The position numbers and the translations under genes were made by a program. From NCBI RefSeq assembly GCF_022513565.1, contig NZ_JAKWBE010000013.1, positions 124,001 to 188,000 on the forward strand: DNA of 64,000 nucleotides. The letters are read 5' to 3'. Position 1 is the first letter of the stretch, and every line of letters starts with the position of its first letter. Shown here piece by piece: positions 15,171 to 24,205 of the stretch. Source of the stretch: Streptomyces gilvus. Lineage in GTDB: Bacteria; Actinomycetota; Actinomycetes; Streptomycetales; Streptomycetaceae. The notes under the pieces were generated by a model. That model was not told where the DNA came from, did no database searches, and worked only from the letters and a program-made list of their open reading frames with translations.

Positions 15171-16775
15171 ATGACCGCAACCAGCGAGCTCGACGATTCG
15201 TTCCACGTCTTCGACACCACCCTGCGCGACGGCGCGCAGCGCGAGGGCATCAACCTCACCGTCGCCGACAAGCTCGCGATCGCACGGCACCTGGACGACT
15301 TCGGCGTGGGCTTCATCGAGGGCGGCTGGCCCGGCGCCAACCCGCGGGACACCGAGTTCTTCGCGCGTGCCCGCCAGGAGATCGACTTCCAGCACGCCCA
15401 GCTCGTCGCGTTCGGCGCGACCCGCCGCGCCGGCGCCAAGGCGAGCGAGGACCCGCAGGTCAAGGCGCTCCTGGACTCGGGCGCCGAGGTGATCACCCTG
15501 GTCGCCAAGTCCCACGACCGGCACGTGGAGCTCGCGCTGCGCACCACGCTGGACGAGAACCTGGAGATGGTCCGCGACACCGTCTCCCACCTGGTCTCCG
15601 AGGGCCGCCGCGTCTTCGTCGACTGCGAGCACTTCTTCGACGGCTACCGGGCGAACCCGGAGTACGCGAAGGCGGTCGTACGAGCCGCCTCGGACGCCGG
15701 CGCCTCCGTCGTCATCCTCTGCGACACCAACGGCGGCATGCTCCCGGCCCAGGTCCAGGCCGTGGTCTCGACGGTGCTCGCCGACACCGGCGCCCGCCTC
15801 GGCATCCACGCCCAGGACGACACGGGCTGCGCGGTCGCCAACACCCTCGCCGCCGTGGACGCGGGCGCGACCCACGTGCAGTGCACGGCCAACGGCTACG
15901 GCGAGCGCGTCGGCAACGCCAACCTCTTCCCCGTGGTCGCGGCCCTGGAACTGAAGTACGGCAAGAAGGTCCTGCCCGAGGGCAGGCTCCGCGAGATGAC
16001 GAGGATCTCGCACGCCATCGCGGAGGTCGTCAACCTCACCCCCTCCACCCATCAGCCCTACGTGGGTGTCTCGGCCTTCGCCCACAAGGCGGGACTGCAC
16101 GCCTCCGCGATCAAGGTCGACCCGGACCTGTACCAGCACATCGACCCGGAGCTGGTCGGCAACACCATGCGGATGCTGGTCTCCGACATGGCGGGCCGCG
16201 CCTCGGTCGAGCTCAAGGGCAAGGAGCTGGGCGTCGACCTGGGCGGCGACCGCGAGCTGGTGGGCCGGGTCGTGGAGCGGGTGAAGGAGCGCGAGCTCAG
16301 GGGCTACACCTACGAGGCGGCCGACGCGAGCTTCGAACTCCTCCTGCGCTCCGAGGTCCAGGGCAAGCCCCTGCGCTACTTCCAGGTCGAGTCCTGGCGG
16401 GCGATCGTCGAGGACCGCCCCGACGGCACCCACGCCAACGAGGCCACGGTCAAGCTCTTCGCCAAGGGCGAGCGCATCGTCGCCACCGCCGAGGGCAACG
16501 GTCCGGTCAACGCCCTCGACCGGGCCCTGCGCGTGGCGCTCGAGAAGATCTACCCCCAGCTCGCCAAGCTCGACCTGGTCGACTACAAGGTCCGCATCCT
16601 CGAGGGCGTCCACGGCACCGAGTCCACCACCCGCGTCCTGATCTCCACCTCCGACGGCACGGCCGAATGGTCCACGGTCGGCGTCGCGGAGAACGTGATC
16701 GCCGCGTCCTGGCAGGCTCTTGAGGACGCGTACACCTACGGCCTGCTGCGGGCCGGGGTCGAACCGGCCGAGTAA
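15171..16775 (+). CDS. cimA: Citramalate synthase / 2-isopropylmalate synthase family
   Basis: This 534-residue HMG-CoA-lyase-like synthase has the N-terminal VFDTTLRDGAQREGINLTVA (metal Asp, catalytic Arg) and GVGFIEGGWPGANPRDTEFF. ILCDTNGGMLP and GIHAQDDTGCAVANTLAAVD carry the metal-binding histidines, and HKAGLHASAIKVDP starts the linker. The allosteric C-terminal domain (about 400-525) includes TVKLFAKGERIVATAEGNGP. The subfamily signature is CimA rather than classical LeuA, so pyruvate plus acetyl-CoA is the likely reaction, feeding isoleucine synthesis. AGGAG (15156-15160) precedes the ATG. Expression probably passes the attenuator upstream. Confidence 0.87.
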   Translation: MTATSELDDSFHVFDTTLRDGAQREGINLTVADKLAIARHLDDFGVGFIEGGWPGANPRDTEFFARARQEIDFQHAQLVAFGATRRAGAKASEDPQVKALLDSGAEVITLVAKSHDRHVELALRTTLDENLEMVRDTVSHLVSEGRRVFVDCEHFFDGYRANPEYAKAVVRAASDAGASVVILCDTNGGMLPAQVQAVVSTVLADTGARLGIHAQDDTGCAVANTLAAVDAGATHVQCTANGYGERVGNANLFPVVAALELKYGKKVLPEGRLREMTRISHAIAEVVNLTPSTHQPYVGVSAFAHKAGLHASAIKVDPDLYQHIDPELVGNTMRMLVSDMAGRASVELKGKELGVDLGGDRELVGRVVERVKERELRGYTYEAADASFELLLRSEVQGKPLRYFQVESWRAIVEDRPDGTHANEATVKLFAKGERIVATAEGNGPVNALDRALRVALEKIYPQLAKLDLVDYKVRILEGVHGTESTTRVLISTSDGTAEWSTVGVAENVIAASWQALEDAYTYGLLRAGVEPAE

Positions 16776-16786
16776 CCCGCCCCGCC

Positions 16787-17269
16787 TCAGCAGGAGCCCG
16801 CGGCGAGCCCCTCGAACTCGCCGCGGCTCATGACCCGGTCGTCGGCCCAGACCTGGCCGGGCTTCAGCCGGGCGAGGTCGGCGGCGCGGAAGGTGACGAT
16901 GCCCGTGTACTCGTAGTTGAACTCGGCCTTCCCGAACGCGAGTTGATAGGTGTACGCAGGCACCGGCCGTTGCTGTCCGATGGCCTTGGCATGCCAGTCG
17001 GCCGGCGGTGAGAACAGTGGGAACTCGGCGTCGGAGCCATGTCGTCTGCCCGGCACCCGCCACCCGGAGAGGTTCTTCTCGGAATCCGCCGGCGCCCCGG
17101 CGAGCGACAGCCCCTGGATCAGGTCGTCGCCGCAGGGCCGCAGCACGGCGTTCGGCGCCCCGTCGGCGTCGAGTTCCACCGCCGCCAACGGCAGGACCAC
17201 AGCACCGCACCCGCTCAGCAACAGCGCCCCACCCGCGATCCCGGCCACCGCCGCCCCCGTACGTCTCAT
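16787..17269 (-). CDS. Hypothetical lipoprotein
   Basis: This is a 160-residue protein with a short basic start (MRRTGAAVAGIAGGALLLSGCG) whose LLSGCG is a lipobox, giving mature Cys about residue 21. The mature part contains LRPCGDDLIQGLSLAG and ends GEFEGLAAGSC, so one disulfide is possible. No enzyme motif is seen. It is convergent with cimA at 11 bases and divergent from the GH3 gene. The ATG at 17269 is chosen because the upstream in-frame extension lacks signal-peptide character. Confidence 0.75.
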   Translation of the reverse strand: MRRTGAAVAGIAGGALLLSGCGAVVLPLAAVELDADGAPNAVLRPCGDDLIQGLSLAGAPADSEKNLSGWRVPGRRHGSDAEFPLFSPPADWHAKAIGQQRPVPAYTYQLAFGKAEFNYEYTGIVTFRAADLARLKPGQVWADDRVMSRGEFEGLAAGSC

Positions 17270-17382
17270 GCTTCGACGATGCCATCGGCGGAACGCCGTA
17301 CGGCCATCCTTGTGCACCGATCCCGTTACGGACCACAACGGCGTGGCTGACGCGACGTCTTGACGGGTCCACGAGCCCTCAG

Positions 17383-17403
17383 TTAACTCACGGCGTGAGC
17401 TAA
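17383..17403. promoter_or_regulatory. Operator-like palindrome upstream of the GH3 gene
   Basis: TTAACTCACG, a central G, then CGTGAGCTAA gives a 21-base dyad with nine of ten arm positions paired. It lies 36 bases before the GH3 ATG, the position of a repressor site for sugar-responsive control. The regulator is unknown. Confidence 0.55.
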
Positions 17404-17438
17404 GTTCCGAGTGAACCCTGAGAGTCGAGGGAAGGTCC

Positions 17439-20400
17439 ATGCCGAGAACCGCCCTGCTCGTCTCCGCCGCCCTGCTCGCCGCCGCACTGCCCCTGAGTTC
17501 GGCGAGTGCCGCCGACGACCCCGCCCCCACCCCCGTCGACCGCTTCGAGGGCGAAGTCCCCTTCGCCGCGCAGCCCGCCGAGGGGATCTTCACCTGGGGC
17601 GGTGACAGTGACGACCCGCCCGCGCTCCGGCTGGCTGCACGGTCCGACGCGCCCGAGGGCGCGAAGGTCCTCGCCGGGACCTACGACATCAGCGGCTACG
17701 GCGGCTTCACCCACGACTACGAGGCCGACGCCCCCGCCCACGACTGGTCAGCCCACAAGGGCATCCGCTTCTGGTGGGACGGCCAGGACAACGGCAAGAA
17801 GGTCGCCTTCGAGATCAAGGACGGCGGCGCGGGCGGCGAGGCATCCGAGCTGTGGACGGCGTCCTTCACCGACGACTTCACCGGCTGGAAGCAGATCGAG
17901 ATCCCCTTCACCGACTTCGTCTACCGCACCGATTACCAGCCCGTCGGCGGCATCGACCACGTCCTGGGGCTGACTCGGATGTGGGGCTACGCCGTCACGC
18001 TCCCGGTCGGCGTCAAGGGCGAGTTCGCCATGGACGACGTCGAGTTGTACGGCAGGGCCGACCAGTCCCTGCGGGCGAGCGTCACGACCGACTCGGCAGT
18101 CCACCCGGTGCGGGAAGGCGGCACGGCCACCGTCAAGGTCACCCTCGCCACCACCGGATCCGCCCCCGTCGACGACCCCGTCACCGTCACCTACGAGACC
18201 GCCACCAACGGCACCGCCACCCCCGGCAAGGACTACACCCCGGTCTCCGGCACCCTCACCTTCCCCGCGGGCACCGCCTCCGGTGCGACGCGCACCATCA
18301 CGGTCCCGACCCTGAAGGACCGGTCCGCCGAGACGGCCGAGACCATCCCGCTGAAGCTCACCGTCACCGGCGCGAAACCGCCCGCCGAGACCCCGCAGAT
18401 CGTCATCGACGCGCACGGACTGCCGTATCTCGACGCCAAGTTGCCCGTCAGGAAGCGCGTCGCCGATCTCCTCTCCCGGATGTCCCTGGCGGAGAAGGTG
18501 GGTCAGATGACCCAGGCCGAGCGCGGGGCGGTCGGGGAGGGCGCCGACGTCACGGCGTACGACCTCGGCTCGCTTCTCTCGGGCGGTGGTTCGACCCCCA
18601 CGCCCAACACCCCGGCCGCCTGGGCCAGGATGATCGACGGCTTCCAACTCCGCGCCCGAGCAACCCGCTTGCAGATCCCGCTCATCTACGGCGTCGACGC
18701 CGTCCACGGCCACAACAACCTGGCCGGCGCCACGATCATGCCGCACAACATCGGCCTCGGCGCCACCCGGGATCCCCAACTCGCCGAGAAAATCGGCGCG
18801 GTGACGGCCAGTGAGGTCCGCGTCACCGGCATCCCCTGGGACTTCGCGCCCTGCCTCTGCGTCTCCCGCGACGAACGATGGGGTCGCGCGTACGAGTCCT
18901 TCGGCGAGGACCCGGCCCTCGTCCAGTCCATGGAGACGATCATCCAGGGCCTCCAAGGCCGCCCGGACGGACGGGACTTGAGCCGGAACGACAAGGTGCT
19001 CGCCACCGCCAAGCACTTCGTCGGCGACGGCGGCACCGAGTACGGCTCCTCCACCACCGGCACCTACACCATCGACCAGGGCGTCACCAAGGTCACCCGG
19101 CAGCAACTGGAGGCCGTTCACCTGGCGCCGTACCGGACGGCCGTCGACCGTGGCATCGGCACCGTCATGCCCTCGTACTCCTCGCTCGACATCCTCGGCG
19201 ACGGACAGGGCCCGGTGAGGATGCACGCCCGCGGCGACATGATCAACGGCGTCCTCAAGGGCCGTATGGGCTTCGACGGGTTCGTCATCAGCGACTGGAA
19301 CGCCATCGACCAGCTCCCCGGCGACTACCCGGCGCACGTGCGCACCGCGGTCGACGCGGGCGTCGACATGATGATGGTGCCGTACGGCTACAAGGACTTC
19401 AGCGCCACCCTGGCCGACGAGGTCGGGGCGGGCCGGGTCAGCGAGCGGCGGATCGACGACGCCGTGTCGCGCATCCTCACCCAGAAGTTCCGGCTGGGCC
19501 TCTTCGAGCATCCCTACGCCGACACCACGGGCGCCTCCCGGATCGGTTCCGCCGCACACCGGGCCGTGGCCCGGCAGGCGGCCGCCGAGTCGCAGGTGCT
19601 GCTGAAGAACGCCCACGGCGTCCTGCCGCTGAGGAAGAACCAGAAGGTCTACGTCGCCGGGTCCAACGCCGACGACCTCGGCAACCAGACCGGCGGCTGG
19701 ACCATCACCTGGCAGGGCGCCTCCGGCACCCACACCCAGGGCACCACCATCCTCGACGCGATGCGCGAGGACGGGGACGTCACCTACTCCAAGGACGCCT
19801 CCGCGCCCACGGCCGGTTACGACGTCGGCGTGGTCGTCGTGGGCGAGACCCCGTACGCCGAGGGCGTCGGAGACGTCGGCAACGGCCACGACCTCCAGCT
19901 GTCGGCCGCCGACAAGGCCGCCGTCGACAAGGTGTGCGCCGCCATGAGGTGCGCGGTGCTGATCGTCTCCGGGCGCCCCCAGCTGATCGGCGACCGGCTC
20001 GGCGCGATCGACGCGCTGGTGGCCTCCTGGCTGCCCGGCACCGAGGGCGAGGGAGTGGCCGACGTCCTCTACGGCAAGCGGCCCTTCACCGGCCGACTCC
20101 CCGTCACCTGGCCCAGGTCGGAGGCCCAGCTGCCGATCAACGTCGGCGACGCCTCCTACGACCCGCAGTACCCGTACGGCTGGGGCCTGACAACCGGGAC
20201 CAAGGTGCCCTCGGGCGGCGCGGCCACGCTGAAGGCGCTCGGCGTCGCGGCGGCGGCCGCCGAACGGGCCGGGGCGGACGCGGCAGGCCGCGCGCTCGTC
20301 ACCAAGGCCCGCCTGATCGTCCAGGAGAAGGTGGGCCAGGGCATCACGGCGGCGATCGCGAAGCCCTTCGCCGACGCGGACCACCTCGCGCTCACCGGGC

Positions 20401-20450
20401 GGTACGGGGCGGCCGTACAGAAGCTGACCGAGGCCTACCGGGCCGGCTGA
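17439..20450 (+). CDS. Secreted glycoside hydrolase family 3 with carbohydrate-binding and Calx-beta-like modules
   Basis: This 1003-residue exported enzyme has a Sec signal at residues 1-24 (LLAAALPLSSASAAD). Residues 28-205 resemble a CBM11-like jelly roll (IRFWWDGQDNGKKVAFEIKD, GWKQIEIPFTDFVYR), and 210-320 a Calx-beta-like module (GTATPGKDYTPVSGTLTFPA). The GH3 catalytic barrel follows (GVDAVHGHNNLAGATIMPHN; nucleophile Asp619 in FVISDWNAID; KHFVGDGGTEYGS), then the GH3 C domain (SQVLLKNAHGVLPLRKNQK) with PVTWPRSEAQLPIN near 890. Beta-glucosidase or exo-beta-glucanase activity is likely. GGGAAGG precedes the ATG. The gene stands alone behind a palindrome. Confidence 0.92.
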   Translation: MPRTALLVSAALLAAALPLSSASAADDPAPTPVDRFEGEVPFAAQPAEGIFTWGGDSDDPPALRLAARSDAPEGAKVLAGTYDISGYGGFTHDYEADAPAHDWSAHKGIRFWWDGQDNGKKVAFEIKDGGAGGEASELWTASFTDDFTGWKQIEIPFTDFVYRTDYQPVGGIDHVLGLTRMWGYAVTLPVGVKGEFAMDDVELYGRADQSLRASVTTDSAVHPVREGGTATVKVTLATTGSAPVDDPVTVTYETATNGTATPGKDYTPVSGTLTFPAGTASGATRTITVPTLKDRSAETAETIPLKLTVTGAKPPAETPQIVIDAHGLPYLDAKLPVRKRVADLLSRMSLAEKVGQMTQAERGAVGEGADVTAYDLGSLLSGGGSTPTPNTPAAWARMIDGFQLRARATRLQIPLIYGVDAVHGHNNLAGATIMPHNIGLGATRDPQLAEKIGAVTASEVRVTGIPWDFAPCLCVSRDERWGRAYESFGEDPALVQSMETIIQGLQGRPDGRDLSRNDKVLATAKHFVGDGGTEYGSSTTGTYTIDQGVTKVTRQQLEAVHLAPYRTAVDRGIGTVMPSYSSLDILGDGQGPVRMHARGDMINGVLKGRMGFDGFVISDWNAIDQLPGDYPAHVRTAVDAGVDMMMVPYGYKDFSATLADEVGAGRVSERRIDDAVSRILTQKFRLGLFEHPYADTTGASRIGSAAHRAVARQAAAESQVLLKNAHGVLPLRKNQKVYVAGSNADDLGNQTGGWTITWQGASGTHTQGTTILDAMREDGDVTYSKDASAPTAGYDVGVVVVGETPYAEGVGDVGNGHDLQLSAADKAAVDKVCAAMRCAVLIVSGRPQLIGDRLGAIDALVASWLPGTEGEGVADVLYGKRPFTGRLPVTWPRSEAQLPINVGDASYDPQYPYGWGLTTGTKVPSGGAATLKALGVAAAAAERAGADAAGRALVTKARLIVQEKVGQGITAAIAKPFADADHLALTGRYGAAVQKLTEAYRAG

Positions 20451-20494
20451 GGGAAGGCCGCCACCTGCCGCCACCTACACGGATGACCAGTTTT

Positions 20495-20551
20495 GGGAGG
20501 CTTCGGGTAGCTTCGAACCATGAAGGCCGTCGCTTGGACCCGAAGCCTCCC
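20495..20551. repeat. 13-bp perfect inverted repeat spanning the start of the Gly-rich membrane protein
   Basis: GGGAGGCTTCGGG (20495-20507) and CCCGAAGCCTCCC (20539-20551) flank the start codon at 20520, with 31 bases between. The left arm contains the only SD-like sequence. TAGCTT (20508-20513) ends six bases before the ATG, so the left arm may instead lie upstream of a leaderless start. Confidence 0.75.
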
Positions 20552-21905
20552 AGGGGTGCTGGTGGCCCTGTTGCTCGCCGCGCTGACCGTCCTGGCGGCG
20601 GGCGTGCCACGGGCCTCGGCCGACACGAGCGTCTCCGCGATCGCGCAGGCGCTGCGCGAGAGCCCCGTCTACGTGGATCCGGCCGCCTCCGGGCAGGTGT
20701 CGAAGGCGGACGCCGACGCTCTCGCCAGGGAGATCAAGGACGCCGACAAGCCCCTCTTCGTCGCCGTCCTCCCCGCTGGCTACCCCACGCAGAACCTCTT
20801 CCAGAACCTCCGCACCGCCACCGGGATCACCGGCCTGTACGCGATCCGCCTCGGCGACCGCTTCGACGCCCGCGCCGACTCCGCGGTCCTGCCCCGCACC
20901 GCGGTACAGAACCTGGTCACCAGCGTGCGGCCGGACCGGGACGCGAAGACCCAGCTGACCGACTTCGCCGACCGTGCCCTCGCCAACATGGGCGGTTCGG
21001 CACCCTCCGGCTGGCGGCCCCGGTCCTCCGGCGGCGGGGTGTCCGCCCCCGCGCTGATCACCGTGGGCGCGGTGCTGGTCGCCGGGGGCGGGGGAGCGTA
21101 CGCGCTGGTACGGCGGAACAGGCGCCGGCGTGCCGAGGAGCAGCGGGCCGCGCTGGAGCGGCTGCGGGTCGTCGTGGACGAGGACATCACGGCGTTCGGC
21201 GAGGAACTGGACCGGCTCGACTTCCACCCGGCGGAGGCGGGCGCGGACGACGCGATGCGCGCCGACTACGAACGCGCGCTGGACGCCTACGAACAGGCCA
21301 AGTCCTCCATGGCCGCCGCGCTGAAACCCGAGGACGTCCGGTCCGTCACCCAGGCCCTGGAGGACGGCCGCTTCAGCCTCGCCCAGCTCGCCGCCCGCCG
21401 CGAGGGGCGCCCGCTGCCCGAACGCCGGCCGCCCTGCTTCTTCGACCCGCGCCACGGCCCGTCCGTCGCGGACGCCACCTGGACGCCCCCGGGCGGTGCC
21501 CCGCGCGAGGTGCCGGTCTGCGCGGCCGACGCCACCCGTCTCGCCGACGGCCGCGACCCCGTCATCCGCGAGGTCGACACCGACTACGGCCGCCGCCCCT
21601 ACTGGGACGCGGGCCCGGCCTACGGCCCCTGGGCGGGCGGCTACTTCGGCGGCGGCCTCCTGCCCGGCCTCCTCGTCGGCACCCTCCTCGGCAGCATGAT
21701 GGCGACCCCCTCCTACGCGGCCGACTACGGCACCGGCTACGGCGACTTCGACACGTACGGCGGTCCCGGCGGCCCAGGCGGTTACGACGGCGGAGACGTC
21801 TCGGGCGCGGACTTCGACCCCGGCGACTTCAGCGGCGGCTTCGGCGACGGGGGAGGGGACTTCGGGGGCGGGGGCGACGGAGGGGACTTCGGCGGGGGGT
21901 TCTGA
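20520..21905 (+). CDS. Gly-rich membrane protein with exported N-terminal domain
   Basis: This is a 461-residue protein. A signal peptide at residues 1-35 ends in VPRASADT, and an extracytoplasmic domain runs to about 160. A single transmembrane segment follows (APALITVGAVLVAGGGGAYALV) with a basic RRNRRRR stop, then a cytoplasmic coiled-coil-like stretch (RAALERLRVVVDEDITAFGE). Near 390 is a hydrophobic Gly/Leu patch, and the tail is Gly/Asp/Phe-rich (DFGGGGDGGDFGGGF). The N-terminal domain is loosely TPM-like. The function is unknown; the low-complexity tail could mediate assembly. Confidence 0.8.
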   Translation: MKAVAWTRSLPGVLVALLLAALTVLAAGVPRASADTSVSAIAQALRESPVYVDPAASGQVSKADADALAREIKDADKPLFVAVLPAGYPTQNLFQNLRTATGITGLYAIRLGDRFDARADSAVLPRTAVQNLVTSVRPDRDAKTQLTDFADRALANMGGSAPSGWRPRSSGGGVSAPALITVGAVLVAGGGGAYALVRRNRRRRAEEQRAALERLRVVVDEDITAFGEELDRLDFHPAEAGADDAMRADYERALDAYEQAKSSMAAALKPEDVRSVTQALEDGRFSLAQLAARREGRPLPERRPPCFFDPRHGPSVADATWTPPGGAPREVPVCAADATRLADGRDPVIREVDTDYGRRPYWDAGPAYGPWAGGYFGGGLLPGLLVGTLLGSMMATPSYAADYGTGYGDFDTYGGPGGPGGYDGGDVSGADFDPGDFSGGFGDGGGDFGGGGDGGDFGGGF

Positions 21906-21936
21906 GACGGCGGGCCGCGCCTGTAGCGGGGTTGAG

Positions 21937-22404
21937 TCAGGGGCGGGGGTTCAGATCCTCTTCGCCCGGTGCCTCGACCTCCGCGTTCGCCAGTCGCTCC
22001 ATCACCTCCGCCGCCAGCGCCAGCACCCCCCGTTCGGTCTCGCCGAGCGTCCCGAGGGCACGGGCCAGCCACATGTCCCGCTCGGCCATGTCGTCCTCGA
22101 CCGCGAGGCGCCCGGCCTCGGTCAGGGACAGGACGGACTGGCGCCGGTCGTTCGGATCCGGTGCCCGCAGGATGAGCCCCTCCGTCTCCAGCTCCGCGAA
22201 CACCCGGGTCAGTGACTGCGGCCGCTGCCGCTCGGCCGCCGCGACCTCACCGGGGGTGGAGGGCCCGTGCCGATGCAGATGACCGAGCACCGACAGCTGG
22301 TTCGGGCTGAGACACCCGTCCCCGCGCTCCTGCCGCAGCCGACGGTTGAGCCGGATGACACCGCGCCGGATCCGGGCGGCTTCGGGAAGGTGGTCCATGA
22401 CCAT
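21937..22404 (-). CDS. MarR-family regulator
   Basis: This 155-residue winged-helix protein contains LSPNQLSVLGHLHRHGPSTP, GEVAAAERQRPQSLTRVFAE and the wing LILRAPDPNDRRQSVLSLTE, all MarR-typical. It is divergent from the FUSC-type membrane gene across about 57 bases and probably represses it, perhaps relieved by an aromatic compound. A second ATG at 22398 is an alternative start. Confidence 0.88.
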   Translation of the reverse strand: MVMDHLPEAARIRRGVIRLNRRLRQERGDGCLSPNQLSVLGHLHRHGPSTPGEVAAAERQRPQSLTRVFAELETEGLILRAPDPNDRRQSVLSLTEAGRLAVEDDMAERDMWLARALGTLGETERGVLALAAEVMERLANAEVEAPGEEDLNPRP

Positions 22405-22461
22405 AGATCGTACGCGACTATTTACTACCTCACTCGCGCTTCCCTCCGTAGTATCGGTCAG
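22405..22461. promoter_or_regulatory. Divergent MarR/FUSC promoter region
   Basis: TACTAC (22423-22428) and GTAGTA (22447-22452) form an inverted repeat. TAGTAT (22449-22454) ends seven bases before the GTG at 22462 and could be a -10. It is the likely MarR binding region. Confidence 0.4.
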
Positions 22462-23526
22462 GTGACCGCCAAACTAATACGCAATGCGTACGAAGCGGGG
22501 CTGACAATGACCGCCGTACTGCTCTGCTGGGCCACCGCCCTGTTCCTGGAAGGCGCCGCCGGACTCCACACCGACGTCCTCGTCCTCGCGGTCTCCCTGA
22601 CCCTCATCCTGTCCGCCACACAGCGCACCGCCGACACCCGCCGTCGCCTCACCTCACTGGTTGTGCTGCCCGCGACGGCCGGCGTCTCGATCTTCCTGGG
22701 CCGGCTGATCGCCTCCCACTACGCGCTCGGCGCCGCCGTCTACACGGCCTGGATGGCGCTGACCATCTGGATCCGCCGCTACGGCCCCGCCGCCACGAAG
22801 ATCGGCACGCTGCTGGCGCTCCCGCTGGTCGCCCTCCTCGTCGTCCCGGGTCCCGCGCTGCCGCCCAAGGCGCAGAGCGGGCTGGTCACTTGGGGCTGGT
22901 CGGCGTTGATCGGCGCGCTGGCGTGCGCCTTCGTCTGGCTGGTGCAGGCGCTCGGCGACCGGTTCGGGCCCTGGCGCGCGGAACCGGCTCCCGAGCCGCC
23001 GCGCCGTCCCTCGCGGCTGCACCCCCGCCCCAGCACCCGGATGGCGCTGCAGATGGCGGCGGGGATCGCCGCCGCCTTCACCCTCGGCGCCCTGCTCTTC
23101 GACCACCACTGGCCGTGGGTCGTCCTCACCGCGTACGTCGCCGCGAGCGGCAACCGCGGCCGCGGTGACGTACTGCGCAAGGGGATCGAGCGGCTCGCGG
23201 GAGCCTGCGCGGGCACGCTGCTCGCGGTGGGGGTGGCGGCGGCGGGCGTCACGGGGCCCGCCTCGGTCGCGCTGATGTTCGCCGTCCTCGCGGTCGCGCT
23301 GTGCCTGCGCCCCTTCAACTACGCGTACTGGGCCGCCGGCATGACCTGCGCCCTGTCCCTCCTCCTCGGCTACTTCGGCCAGGACGCCCAACACCTGCTG
23401 CCGACCCGCCTGGAGGGCATCGCCGTCGGCGCGGCCCTGTCGGTGGCGTCCGCCTGGTGGCTCCTCCCGGTACGTCGCAGGCGCCCCACGGCGACCAGGG
23501 TCGCGGTACGTCCGAGCGAGGGCTGA
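22462..23526 (+). CDS. FUSC-family membrane protein (aromatic-compound exporter-like)
   Basis: This is a roughly 354-residue integral membrane protein with two sets of hydrophobic helices (for example AVLLCWATALFLEGAAGL, LTSLVVLPATAGVSIFLG) around a Pro/Arg-rich loop (PAPEPPRRPSRLHPRPSTR). The C-terminal part matches FUSC_2/fusaric-acid-resistance proteins (DHHWPWVVLTAYVAASGNRG, RGDVLRKGIERLAGACAGT). The start is uncertain: GTG 22462 has a TAGTAT seven bases upstream, while ATG 22507 would shorten the N-terminus by 15 residues. Neither has a good ribosome binding site. It is probably controlled by the divergent MarR. Confidence 0.78.
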   Translation: MTAKLIRNAYEAGLTMTAVLLCWATALFLEGAAGLHTDVLVLAVSLTLILSATQRTADTRRRLTSLVVLPATAGVSIFLGRLIASHYALGAAVYTAWMALTIWIRRYGPAATKIGTLLALPLVALLVVPGPALPPKAQSGLVTWGWSALIGALACAFVWLVQALGDRFGPWRAEPAPEPPRRPSRLHPRPSTRMALQMAAGIAAAFTLGALLFDHHWPWVVLTAYVAASGNRGRGDVLRKGIERLAGACAGTLLAVGVAAAGVTGPASVALMFAVLAVALCLRPFNYAYWAAGMTCALSLLLGYFGQDAQHLLPTRLEGIAVGAALSVASAWWLLPVRRRRPTATRVAVRPSEG

Positions 23527-23581
23527 GAAGGGGCTGTCGGACCGGTATCCATCGCCCGGCCCACGCCCTTACGCTCCGGCC

Positions 23582-24139
23582 ATGGTGACTCCGTCCGAGG
23601 GCCGGGACCGGGACGTCGTCGAGAACATCGGCGCGGACCGTCCGCTGCTCCGGGAGCGCTGGCAGGCGTTGTCGCGCCGCGTCCGGGTGACGGCCGCCGT
23701 GTCCTCCGGCGCTCTCGCGCTGGGCGCGCTCCTCGCGTACGCCGTGGCCACCCGCCCTCCGCCCGCGCCGCCCGACCCGGTCGCCGCCACCAGTGTCCGG
23801 ATCACCGGCGTGGAGATGCCGCAGCGCTACAGCCTGGATTTCGGCATCACCGTGCGCATCGCATCCGCTTCCCCGGTGACGTTCACGGGAACGAGACAGG
23901 GCTACGACGGCTTTCTCCAGCCCCTGGCCGCCCGGGGCGCCGTGCTCCCGCCCGGTCACGCCCTCGTCCTGCACACGCGCGTCAACGTCTACTGCCAGCT
24001 GCCTCTGCCCTCGCTCGGAACGCCCCTGTTGTTCGTGACCGTGCGCAACGCCCGCCGAGAGGGCCAGGCCCCGGTCGTACCCACCGCGGCCCAGTTCGCC
24101 GACATAAGCCGCGCCGTACAGCGCATCTGCGTGCACTGA
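23582..24139 (+). CDS. Membrane-anchored hypothetical protein
   Basis: This is a 185-residue protein. A cytoplasmic basic segment ends RRVRVTAAVSS, one transmembrane helix follows (GALALGALLAYAV), then a Pro-rich linker (RPPPAPPDPV) and a small extracytoplasmic beta-rich domain. The two cysteines (VYCQLPL, QRICVH) could form a disulfide. No family recognised. TACGCT (23570-23575) ends six bases before the ATG and no Shine-Dalgarno is present, so a leaderless mRNA is likely. Confidence 0.72.
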   Translation: MVTPSEGRDRDVVENIGADRPLLRERWQALSRRVRVTAAVSSGALALGALLAYAVATRPPPAPPDPVAATSVRITGVEMPQRYSLDFGITVRIASASPVTFTGTRQGYDGFLQPLAARGAVLPPGHALVLHTRVNVYCQLPLPSLGTPLLFVTVRNARREGQAPVVPTAAQFADISRAVQRICVH

Positions 24140-24205
24140 CGCGCGTACCCCGGGACCGCCACGATTAGGACAGTTCTCGGCCTACTACCGGCCTACGGTG
24201 TCGCC

